5,022 nucleotides of DNA from assembly GCA_946887105.1 (NCBI GenBank), contig CAMPKJ010000326.1, positions 1 to 5,022 on the forward strand. The letters are read 5' to 3'. A program made the translations under genes and the position numbers. Below the pieces are notes generated by a model. That model had not been told where the DNA came from, searched no databases, and saw nothing but the letters and a program-made list of their open reading frames with translations. Positions 1 through 5,022 of the stretch are shown here, one piece after another; the stretch's first letter is position 1, and the number at the start of each line of letters is the position of its first letter. Source of the DNA: an uncultured Acidobacteriota bacterium. Lineage in GTDB: Bacteria; Acidobacteriota; Thermoanaerobaculia; Gp7-AA8.

Positions 1-342
1 CGCGTCGACGTCGCGTTTTCCGGCGACGCCGGCGCGACGTTCGCGAAGCCGGTGGTCGTCGATGAAGGGAAGCCGGCCGGACGCGTCGACGTGGTGATGC
101 TCGACGAGCGCACGGCGCTGGTGTCGTGGCTCGAACAGACCGCGGCCGGCGCGGAGATCCGCGCGCGCCGCGTGCCGCGCGATGGTGCACCGGCGCCTTC
201 GATGAAGATCGCCGACTCCGCGACGGCGCGCGCCGCCGGTTTTGCGCGCATGGCACGGGTGGGACCGGACGTGTATTTCACGTGGACCGAGCAGAGCGCG
301 ACGAGCAAGAAGATTCACGTCGCGCGGGTGCGCGGCAGGTAG
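1..342 (+). CDS. BNR/sialidase-like repeat protein, C-terminal end (5' truncated by window)
   Basis: The frame is open from the first base and ends at a TAG at 340-342, so 113 residues of the C-terminus of a longer protein are visible. The eight residues SGDAGATF encoded at 19-42 fit the Asp-box pattern S-x-D-x-G-x-T-F/W, which marks beta-hairpin turns of BNR/sialidase-type beta-propellers. The rest reads as alternating short beta strands (for example TALVSWLEQ and DVYFTWTEQS), as expected for the last propeller blades. In this family such proteins are usually exported and called exo-alpha-sialidase or BNR-repeat proteins without demonstrated sialidase activity. No catalytic residues can be judged from this fragment, so enzymatic activity should not be assumed. 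The last 28 bp overlap the 3' end of the converging wecA-like gene. The reading frame is well supported; the family call rests on one Asp box plus general sequence style. Confidence 0.75.
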   Translation, partial: RVDVAFSGDAGATFAKPVVVDEGKPAGRVDVVMLDERTALVSWLEQTAAGAEIRARRVPRDGAPAPSMKIADSATARAAGFARMARVGPDVYFTWTEQSATSKKIHVARVRGR

Positions 343-1388
343 CGGAGCACGAACAGCGCGAGCAGCGCCACCGTTCCGGCGACGTAGCCGGTCGGCTTCA
401 GATGATCGACGGCGGTCATGACCGCGGCCGCGGCGAACAGAAGGGTCACCAGCCAGATCGCGAAGATTGCTTTGCCCGGACTGCCGTAGCGCGCGACGAG
501 AATGTGGTGGATGTGCAGCCGGTCGGCGGTGAAGACGCGCGAGAGCCGCGCGCCGAGCGGCAACGACGTTCCGCCGAAGCGCTGCTTCATCACGATCAGC
601 GTATCGATCACCGGCAGCGCGAGCGCGAGCATCGGTCCGCCGATGATCAGCGCGGTCGGCGATTTGCTCGGCCGCGCGATCGAGCCGGCCGCGAGCAGCA
701 GGCCGATGAACAGCGCGCCGGTATCGCCCATGAAGATCTTCGCGGGCGGCTTGTTCCACGGATAGAAGCCGACCAGGCTTCCGGTCAGCGCGGTCATGAT
801 CACCAGCGAAAACGCGTCGTAGCGCAGGATGGCGATGACGCTGAACGCGGCGGCGATGGTCAGCGCGACCACCGTGGCCAGCGAGTCCATGCCGTCGATG
901 AAGTTCATCGCGTTCATCACGCCGACGATCCAGAGCACGGAGGCAATGGAACCGAGCAGCCCGAGGTCGAAGACCGTGCCGGCCAGGGAGACGAAGTCGA
1001 AGTGAAAGCCGAAGGCCACCAGGATGAAGGCCGCCGCGAACTGCACGGCGAACTTCTGCGGCGCGTTCGTCCCGATCAGATCGTCGTACACGCCCAATCC
1101 CACGACGAGCGAGCCGCTGGCCAGCACGGCGAAGAGGTAGGTGAGATTCTTCGTGACCAGCTCCGCCGCGCGCACGTTGGCCGCCATCAACAGCAGCGGA
1201 AAGCCGAAGCCGAAGATGATCGCCAGACCGCCGAGGCGCGGCGTGGCGATGGTGTGGATCTTCCGCTCGCCCGGCTCATCCACGAGCCCGATGTGACTCG
1301 CGCCACGGCGGACCACCGCCGTGGCCGCGTACGACGTCACCGCGCTGCAGACGAAGAGCACGATCAGCGGGAGGTAGAGCTCGGACAT
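315..1388 (-). CDS. WecA/TagO-like undecaprenyl-phosphate sugar-1-phosphate transferase (MraY/WecA family)
   Basis: This 357-residue integral membrane protein, of usual length for the family, would transfer a HexNAc-1-phosphate (commonly GlcNAc-1-P from UDP-GlcNAc) onto undecaprenyl phosphate at the cytoplasmic face. That is the first step of O-antigen, teichoic-acid-like or other envelope glycan synthesis. Visible family motifs are: KIHTIATPRLGG near residues 43-54; the Asp pair in YDDLIG (D102, D103), which binds Mg2+ and substrate; NFIDGMD (N162, D165, D168); the GDTG motif at 221-224; and the His-rich loop LHIHHIL (H292, H294, H295) typical of WecA/TagO rather than MraY. About eleven hydrophobic segments alternate with these cytoplasmic loops. 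The ATG (complement of 1386-1388) is the natural N-terminus because it leads directly into the first membrane segment; no Shine-Dalgarno is evident upstream. The nucleotide sugar cannot be determined from sequence, and no glycan genes flank it here, so it may be a stand-alone initiator. It is divergent from the ETF-QO gene across the inverted repeat. Confidence 0.93.
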   Translation of the reverse strand: MSELYLPLIVLFVCSAVTSYAATAVVRRGASHIGLVDEPGERKIHTIATPRLGGLAIIFGFGFPLLLMAANVRAAELVTKNLTYLFAVLASGSLVVGLGVYDDLIGTNAPQKFAVQFAAAFILVAFGFHFDFVSLAGTVFDLGLLGSIASVLWIVGVMNAMNFIDGMDSLATVVALTIAAAFSVIAILRYDAFSLVIMTALTGSLVGFYPWNKPPAKIFMGDTGALFIGLLLAAGSIARPSKSPTALIIGGPMLALALPVIDTLIVMKQRFGGTSLPLGARLSRVFTADRLHIHHILVARYGSPGKAIFAIWLVTLLFAAAAVMTAVDHLKPTGYVAGTVALLALFVLRYLPRTRAT

Positions 1389-1400
1389 CGGCCGGGCGGA

Positions 1401-1427
1401 AGGATACGCGAAGTCTCAAAGTCGCAA
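1401..1427 (-). promoter_or_regulatory. Possible promoter for the wecA-like gene, -35 inside the inverted repeat
   Basis: On the minus strand TTGCGA (1427 to 1422, 4 of 6 to TTGACA) lies 15 bp before TATCCT (1406 to 1401, 4 of 6 to TATAAT). Initiation would fall only a few bases before the ATG at 1388, which would fit the lack of a Shine-Dalgarno. The spacing is short and both boxes are weak, so this is a suggestion only. Confidence 0.2.
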
Positions 1428-1495
1428 AGTCTCAAAGTCGCAAAGTGAGCGTTCGCACCCTCTTTGCGACTTTGAGACTTTGCGACTTTGAGACT
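1412..1495. repeat. 34-bp perfect inverted repeat built of alternating 8-bp units, 16-nt loop
   Basis: The left arm 1412-1445 and right arm 1462-1495 are exact reverse complements over 34 bp and are separated by 16 bases (1446-1461). Each arm is itself a tandem repeat. On the left, octamers AAAGTCGC (1418-1425), AAAGTCTC (1426-1433) and AAAGTCGC (1434-1441) alternate, preceded by a near copy at 1410-1417 and followed by a partial copy AAAG at 1442-1445. On the right the complements GCGACTTT (1466-1473), GAGACTTT (1474-1481) and GCGACTTT (1482-1489) follow. The structure could form a very stable hairpin or cruciform. It lies between the divergent starts of the wecA-like and ETF-QO genes. No T-run follows either arm, so it is not a standard intrinsic terminator, and a terminator is not expected between two divergent starts. 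It may be a copy of a dispersed repeat family; that cannot be tested here. Confidence 0.95.
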
Positions 1496-1510
1496 CTACG
1501 CCGATACAAT
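1480..1510 (+). promoter_or_regulatory. Possible promoter for the ETF-QO gene, -35 in the right arm of the inverted repeat
   Basis: TACAAT at 1505-1510 matches the -10 consensus in 5 of 6 positions and lies 29 bp before the ATG at 1540. The only -35 candidate at tolerable spacing is TTGCGA at 1480-1485 (4 of 6, 19-bp spacer), within the right arm of the repeat. A better hexamer, TTGAGA at 1488-1493, is too close (11 bp). The -10 box is reasonable and the -35 box is doubtful. Confidence 0.3.
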
Positions 1511-1529
1511 GGCCGCCGATTTTCGCGAC

Positions 1530-1534
1530 AGGAG
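1530..1534 (+). promoter_or_regulatory. Ribosome binding site of the ETF-QO gene
   Basis: AGGAG lies five bases before the ATG at 1540. Another ATG at 1536-1538 is out of frame and only one base from the AGGAG, too close for initiation. The site therefore fixes 1540 as the start. Confidence 0.8.
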
Positions 1535-1539
1535 AATGC

Positions 1540-3252
1540 ATGGCCGAACTTCCCGGAATCGAGCGCGAGACCCTCGAGGTCGACGTGGTCATCGTCGGCG
1601 CGGGTCCCGCTGGGCTCGCCGCCGCATACAAGCTCGCGGAGCTGATCCGCGTCCATAACGAATCCGATTCGGAGCAGAAGCTCGAAGGCATTTCCATCGC
1701 CGTCCTCGAAAAGGGGAAGGAAATCGGATCGCACGGGATCTCCGGCGCGGTCATGGATCCGCGCGGTATCGCCGAGCTGATGCCGGACTGGCTCGAGCGC
1801 GGCTGCCCAATCGAAGCGCCGGTTGGCGGCGATGAGTTCTGGTACCTCACCGAGAAACTGCGCGCGGTCCGGCTCTCCGGCGCGGCCATGCCGCCGCCGC
1901 TCAAGAACCACGGCAACTACGTGATCTCCCTCGGCGAGCTCACGCGCTGGCTCGGTCCGATCGTCGGCGAGATGGGCGTCGATCTCTTCGCCGAATTCGC
2001 GGCCACGCGCGTGCTGGTCGAGGACGGCCGCGTGGCCGGCGTGCGCACCGGCGACAAAGGCATCGACAAGCTCGGCCAGCCGAAGCCGAACTTCGAGCCG
2101 GGCGTCGACATCCGCGCGAAGATCACCATCTTCGCGGAAGGTCCGCGCGGCACGTGCGTCAAGCAGGTCGCGGACCTCTTCGATCTGTACGCCGGCAGGA
2201 ACCCGCAGGTCTATTCGCTGGGCGTGAAGGAGCTGTGGCAGCTTCCCGAGGATCGCCATCCGGCCGGCAACGTCATTCACACGCTCGGCTATCCGCTGGA
2301 CATGGACACGTTCGGCGGCGCCTTCATCTACGGGATGAAGGATCGCATCGTCGACATCGGCCTCGTGGTAGGGCTCGATTACAAGAATCCGGCGCTCGAT
2401 CCACACAACGAGCTGCAGCGTCTGAAGCTCCATCCCGCGATCCAGGAGATCCTGCGCGGCGGCAAGATGATCGCCGCCGGCGCGAAGGCCATCCCGGAAG
2501 GCGGCTACTACTCGATGCCGCGGCTCTACGGCGACGGCTTCATGATCCTCGGCGACTCGGGCGGCTTCCTCAACGGCGCGCGATTGAAGGGCATCCACCT
2601 CGCCTTCAAGTCGGGCATCCTGGCCGCCGAAACGGCGTTCGCCGCGCTGCTCAGCGGCGATTCCTCATCGACGCAGCTGAAGCAGTACGAAGAGACGTTC
2701 GAGGTGTCGTGGGCGAAGGAAGAGCTGTGGCAGCAGCGCAATTTCCACCAGGGCTTCCACAACGGTCAGATCGCCGGCGTCATCAACGCGGGCCTCGGCA
2801 CCATCACCCGCGGCCGCGGCTTCGGCGTCGCCAACCGCCTCGAAGGACAGGCCGGACACGAGCGCATGGTGCGCATCAAGCGCTACTTCTCGTCCGATGA
2901 TCCGCACCCGCCGGCGAAGGTGAAGTACGACGGGACCTACACCTTCGACAAGGTGACGAACGTCTACAACGGCGGCGTGCTCCATGAAGAGAACCAGCCG
3001 GCGCACCTGCTGATCACCGATACCGAGGTCTGCATCACGCGCTGTACGGAAGAGTACGGGAATCCGTGCTTCCACTTCTGTCCCGCGCAGGTCTACGAGC
3101 CGCAGACGACCGCGGATGGGCGCGGCAAAGTGCCGTTCCTCAATTTCACGAACTGTTTCCACTGCAAGACGTGCGACATCATGGATCCCTACCAGGTGAT
3201 CACGTGGGTGCCGCCGGAAGGCGGGGGCGGGCCGGACTACAAGAAGCTATGA
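1540..3252 (+). CDS. Electron transfer flavoprotein:ubiquinone oxidoreductase (ETF-QO)
   Basis: The 570-residue flavo-iron-sulfur protein accepts electrons from reduced ETF (fed by acyl-CoA and amino-acid dehydrogenases) and passes them to the membrane quinone pool, acting as a monotopic enzyme on the inner membrane (EC 1.5.5.1). At the N-terminus VDVVIVGAGPAGLAAAY (residues 14-30, G20-x-G22-x-x-G25) is the FAD Rossmann fingerprint. The second FAD motif is MILGDSGGF around residues 335-343, with G338 and D339. The C-terminal domain carries the [4Fe-4S] ligands: C514 in FCPA, then C539, C542 and C545 in NCFHCKTC. The spacing (25, 3, 3) equals that of the human enzyme (C561, C586, C589, C592), and the typical ending VPPEGGGGPDY follows. 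Three further cysteines (C498, C502, C510) precede C514 and are absent from the mitochondrial enzyme. No etfA/etfB or dehydrogenase gene is adjacent. The product is related to FixC, but the fused ferredoxin-like domain and length favour ETF-QO. The start is supported by AGGAG five bases upstream. Confidence 0.96.
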   Translation: MAELPGIERETLEVDVVIVGAGPAGLAAAYKLAELIRVHNESDSEQKLEGISIAVLEKGKEIGSHGISGAVMDPRGIAELMPDWLERGCPIEAPVGGDEFWYLTEKLRAVRLSGAAMPPPLKNHGNYVISLGELTRWLGPIVGEMGVDLFAEFAATRVLVEDGRVAGVRTGDKGIDKLGQPKPNFEPGVDIRAKITIFAEGPRGTCVKQVADLFDLYAGRNPQVYSLGVKELWQLPEDRHPAGNVIHTLGYPLDMDTFGGAFIYGMKDRIVDIGLVVGLDYKNPALDPHNELQRLKLHPAIQEILRGGKMIAAGAKAIPEGGYYSMPRLYGDGFMILGDSGGFLNGARLKGIHLAFKSGILAAETAFAALLSGDSSSTQLKQYEETFEVSWAKEELWQQRNFHQGFHNGQIAGVINAGLGTITRGRGFGVANRLEGQAGHERMVRIKRYFSSDDPHPPAKVKYDGTYTFDKVTNVYNGGVLHEENQPAHLLITDTEVCITRCTEEYGNPCFHFCPAQVYEPQTTADGRGKVPFLNFTNCFHCKTCDIMDPYQVITWVPPEGGGGPDYKKL

Positions 3253-3253
3253 C

Positions 3254-3685
3254 TCAGGTTTGCCGTCCGATGAAAACGCATCCAACCCCGACGAGGATCA
3301 GGCAGAGCGCGCCAAGCGCGGCGGGAGAAAGCGTCGGCGCGTCAGGAATCCCCGCTTGTGCAACGACGAACCCTCCGCTGGCTGCCGGGACACCGAAACC
3401 ATCGGCGAAGATCTCATACGTGTAAGTTCCTGCCGGAAGCGTTCCGAGAGTGACATCAACTCCCACCGGAACGCACTGGATGTCGCATCGCGTGACATCG
3501 ATACGAAAGTGGTTGCCGATCAGAGTCACATCGGAGTCGGGCGAGAACTCGCCAGGAATGCGCAAGATGATGTGGTCTGCTGACGTCGGATTCGGAGGAT
3601 CGAGCTCGATATTCGTCTGCGCCGCCGCGGGAACGGCAACGAGGGCGGCCCAAACGAGGAACCAACCTGCCGATCGGGTAGTCAT
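3254..3685 (-). CDS. Small exported protein with IPTL-CTERM-like C-terminal tail
   Basis: This 143-residue product starts at the ATG complementary to 3683-3685. It has a clear signal peptide (MTTRSAGWFLVWAALVAVPAAAQ, shown as residues 1-23 with Arg at 4, hydrophobic core 8-19 and likely cleavage after AAAQ or AAA). Residues about 24-110 look like a single beta-sandwich-type domain, containing PPNPTSAD (30-37), two close cysteines C67 and C71 that could form a disulfide, and GTLPAGTYTYEIFADG (81-96). The C-terminus has PTLS at 117-120, a hydrophobic segment to about residue 139 and a short tail with one Arg (GRQT). This resembles IPTL-CTERM/PEP-CTERM sorting tails but lacks the usual Arg cluster and the Trp of IPTLSEWG. 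The function is unknown; a surface-anchored or membrane-tethered protein is inferred. The frame stays open much further upstream towards 4741, but that part is a shadow of moxR; the signal peptide fixes the start. The stop is one base from the ETF-QO stop, so the two genes converge. No Shine-Dalgarno is visible. Confidence 0.8.
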   Translation of the reverse strand: MTTRSAGWFLVWAALVAVPAAAQTNIELDPPNPTSADHIILRIPGEFSPDSDVTLIGNHFRIDVTRCDIQCVPVGVDVTLGTLPAGTYTYEIFADGFGVPAASGGFVVAQAGIPDAPTLSPAALGALCLILVGVGCVFIGRQT

Positions 3686-3697
3686 GATGGTGTTTTT

Positions 3698-3703
3698 AGC
3701 ATA
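3698..3703 (-). promoter_or_regulatory. Possible -10 element of the small exported protein gene
   Basis: TATGCT on the minus strand (4 of 6 to TATAAT) is followed by an A-rich stretch and lies 12 bases before the ATG at 3685. Transcription would start about five bases before the ATG, giving a nearly leaderless mRNA, consistent with the absence of a ribosome binding site. No good -35 was found. Confidence 0.25.
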
Positions 3704-3716
3704 GCCGGCTGAGCAG

Positions 3717-3731
3717 GCGGCGTCCCGCCGC
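3717..3731. repeat. Short GC-rich hairpin in divergent intergenic region
   Basis: GCGGCG at 3717-3722 pairs with CGCCGC at 3726-3731 around a three-base loop. It sits in the 126-bp gap between the divergent small exported protein gene and moxR. There is no T-run. In GC-rich DNA this may be chance. Confidence 0.35.
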
Positions 3732-3768
3732 GCCACGTCGAGAATAGCGCCCGCTGGCCATCCTGTTG

Positions 3769-3788
3769 CAGCAACGAACTCATTGCTG
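3769..3788. repeat. Short inverted repeat upstream of moxR
   Basis: CAGCAA at 3769-3774 and TTGCTG at 3783-3788 are exact reverse complements with an 8-base spacer (a 20-bp element in total), 23 bases before the moxR start. It could be an operator half-site pair or be fortuitous; no regulator is encoded nearby. Confidence 0.3.
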
Positions 3789-3811
3789 ACGTCGCACGTA
3801 GATACAACAGT

Positions 3812-4774
3812 ATGTCGACACAACCGATAGCCATTCCGCGCTCGCTCGACAGGATTGCCGCGCTTCAGGAGAACGTGGAGCGGGTCATCCGCGGCAAGTC
3901 CGAGGTGATCCAGTTCTGCATCGCGGCGCTGCTGGCCAAGGGGCACATCCTGCTCGAGGACGTCCCGGGCGTTGGCAAGACCACGCTCGCGCACGCGTTG
4001 GCGCGGTCGCTGTCGTTGAGCTTCCAGCGCATCCAGTTCACGAGCGATCTCTTGCCCGCCGACATCATCGGAGTGACGATCTACAACCAGGATCAGCAGG
4101 AGTTCGAGTTCATCTCCGGTCCGGTTTTCACGAACGTACTGCTCGCGGACGAGATCAACCGCGCCACGCCGAAGTCGCAGTCGGCGCTGCTGGAGGCGAT
4201 GAGCGAAGGCACGATCACGGTCGAGAAGCGGCGCCTGCCGCTCCCGGATCCGTTTCTCGTGATCGCCACGCAGAATCCGATCGAGCACGTCGGCACGTAC
4301 CCGCTCCCGGAGTCGCAGCTCGACCGCTTCCTGATGAAGCTGACCATCGGCTATCCGAGCGCGGGCGACGAGAAGCAGCTCCTGCGCACCGGCGGCGGGC
4401 AGGAGGCGCTCGATCATCTCGAGCCGGTACTGGATGGCGATGAAGTGCGCGAGCTGCAGGCGCGTGTGAGCGACGTCCACGTCAGCGAGGCGCTGGTCGA
4501 GTATCTGATGCTGATCGTGCAGACCACGCGCACGCATCCGGAAGTGGCCCTCGGCGTGTCGACCCGCGGCGCGCTGACGTACTTCAAGGCCTGCCAGGCG
4601 CTGGCGATGGTGGGCGGACGCGATTTCGTGATCCCCGAGGATGTGAAGCGCCTGGCCGCGCCGGTGCTCTCGCATCGCATCGTGATGAAGGATCGCCGGC
4701 TGAGCCGCGGCGACTTCTCGCCGGAAGCGCGCTTCATTCAACGCATGGTCAACGAGATCGCGGTCCCGAGGTAG
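3812..4774 (+). CDS. MoxR family AAA+ ATPase
   Basis: The 320-residue protein has the normal MoxR length and shows the full set of AAA+ motifs: Walker A in VPGVGKTTLA (residues 51-60, K56), Walker B in VLLADEINRA (D113, E114), sensor 1 in ATQNP (N155), the PESQLDRF segment around the arginine finger (D171, R172), and GVSTRGA near 248-254 in the C-terminal helical lid (sensor 2 region). MoxR ATPases act in the cytoplasm as chaperone-like remodelers that help mature or activate partner proteins, often together with DUF58 and von Willebrand A-domain proteins. The downstream DUF58 gene fits that arrangement: its GTG begins two bases after this TAG stop. No Shine-Dalgarno precedes the ATG at 3812 and there is no upstream in-frame ATG, GTG or TTG nearby, so this start is the best available. 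The substrate is unknown. All catalytic residues appear intact. Confidence 0.95.
   Translation: MSTQPIAIPRSLDRIAALQENVERVIRGKSEVIQFCIAALLAKGHILLEDVPGVGKTTLAHALARSLSLSFQRIQFTSDLLPADIIGVTIYNQDQQEFEFISGPVFTNVLLADEINRATPKSQSALLEAMSEGTITVEKRRLPLPDPFLVIATQNPIEHVGTYPLPESQLDRFLMKLTIGYPSAGDEKQLLRTGGGQEALDHLEPVLDGDEVRELQARVSDVHVSEALVEYLMLIVQTTRTHPEVALGVSTRGALTYFKACQALAMVGGRDFVIPEDVKRLAAPVLSHRIVMKDRRLSRGDFSPEARFIQRMVNEIAVPR
4768..4772 (+). promoter_or_regulatory. Ribosome binding site of the DUF58 gene, overlapping the moxR stop
   Basis: GAGGT ends four bases before the GTG at 4777 and shares a base with the TAG stop of moxR (4772-4774). Ribosomes finishing moxR would be positioned to restart, so translational coupling is likely. 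The site also decides in favour of the GTG start. Confidence 0.65.
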
Positions 4775-4776
4775 CG

Positions 4777-5022
4777 GTGACGCCCCTGGATTGGGAGTTC
4801 AACGGTGTCGTGCGCCTGACCAAAGTCGGCACGACGTACATTCTCGGCACGGTCGTGCTGGCCATCGCCGCGATCAACACCGGCAACAACGCCATCTACA
4901 TCGCCGTGACGTTGATGCTCGGCTGCCTGCTGCTCTCCGGCATGGCGTCGAAGGGCGGTTTGAAGCATCTCTCGATCGAGATCGATGGTCTCGACGATGT
5001 ATGGGCAGGCCGTCCCGCCGGC
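4777..5022 (+). CDS. DUF58 domain-containing protein, N-terminal part (3' truncated by window)
   Basis: From the GTG at 4777 the frame stays open for 82 codons to the window edge. The start MTPLDWEFNGVVRLTKVGTT is followed by a hydrophobic segment (about residues 20-33), the polar turn NTGNNAIY (34-41), a second hydrophobic segment (about 40-56) and then a soluble stretch ending WAGRPAG. This is the typical opening of DUF58 membrane proteins: a helical hairpin with the conserved NTGNN loop, followed by a beta-rich region that precedes the DUF58/vWA-like domain, which lies outside this window. DUF58 genes usually follow moxR and are often accompanied by transglutaminase or vWA-protein genes. 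Their role is not firmly known; they are thought to be partners of the MoxR ATPase. The GAGGT upstream and the two-base gap from moxR support both the start and an operon. Confidence 0.88.
   Translation, partial: MTPLDWEFNGVVRLTKVGTTYILGTVVLAIAAINTGNNAIYIAVTLMLGCLLLSGMASKGGLKHLSIEIDGLDDVWAGRPAG

Noticed and set aside
126..1448. Long plus-strand open frame (440 codons) across the wecA-like gene
   Set aside because: It lies antisense to a gene with clear membrane segments and catalytic motifs. Its translation is Arg/Asp/Glu/His-rich low-complexity sequence, as expected from the complement of a GC-rich gene, and its end runs into the inverted repeat.
1410..1496. CRISPR array or intrinsic terminator reading of the repeat
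   Set aside because: Units are 8 bp without unique spacers, so it is not CRISPR. There is no T-run after either arm, and it lies between two gene starts, so a terminator is unlikely.
1536..1538. Alternative ATG just before the ETF-QO start
   Set aside because: Out of frame with the protein and only one base from the AGGAG, too close for initiation.
1432..2598. Long minus-strand open frame (388 codons) opposite the ETF-QO gene
   Set aside because: Antisense shadow with biased composition and no recognisable domain. Its C-terminal SKSQSLKVAK stretch is just the translated 8-bp repeat.
2154..2900. Plus-strand open frame of 248 codons inside the ETF-QO gene
   Set aside because: An out-of-frame Arg-rich shadow of a confidently identified gene.
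3434..3446. Small hairpin CGGAA-GCG-TTCCG
   Set aside because: A five-base stem inside the coding region of the small exported protein; expected by chance in GC-rich DNA.
3686..4741. Upstream extension of the minus-strand frame of the small exported protein (495 codons in total)
   Set aside because: The upstream part is antisense to moxR and Arg/His-rich. The signal peptide starts at the ATG at 3685, which marks the true start.

Overview
This window looks like a high-GC bacterial chromosome segment. The gene set is a WecA-type membrane phosphotransferase, an ETF:quinone oxidoreductase, a MoxR/DUF58 pair, a BNR/sialidase-like protein and a small exported protein with an IPTL-CTERM-like tail. 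Together with the style of the proteins, this suggests Acidobacteriota or a similar soil/sediment lineage. That placement is an inference from gene content only; there is no rRNA or other marker here.

Layout from left to right: (1) the 3' end of a plus-strand BNR/Asp-box repeat protein (1-342), whose tail overlaps by 28 bp the 3' end of (2) a minus-strand wecA/tagO-like polyprenyl-phosphate sugar-1-phosphate transferase (315-1388). (3) A 151-bp divergent intergenic region is filled by an unusual near-perfect inverted repeat (34-bp arms, 16-nt loop), each arm made of alternating 8-bp units. (4) A complete plus-strand ETF:ubiquinone oxidoreductase (1540-3252) has an expanded C-terminal cysteine set. 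(5) A 143-residue minus-strand exported protein (3254-3685) has a signal peptide and a C-terminal PTLS/transmembrane tail, and its stop codon is one base from that of the oxidoreductase. (6) A 126-bp divergent gap is followed by (7) a MoxR AAA+ ATPase (3812-4774) and (8) the start of a DUF58 protein (GTG at 4777) that runs off the right edge.

The genes do not form one pathway. They are four or five independent transcription units arranged convergently and divergently: envelope glycan synthesis (wecA-like), respiratory-chain entry of electrons from acyl-CoA or amino-acid oxidation (ETF-QO), a surface or exported protein, and a MoxR-DUF58 chaperone-type operon. Only moxR and the DUF58 gene look co-transcribed and translationally coupled.

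I see no convincing evidence of a wholly new multi-gene system. The features most worth a second look are the octamer-built inverted repeat at 1412-1495, the IPTL-CTERM-like small protein, and the FixX-like extra cysteines of the ETF-QO.
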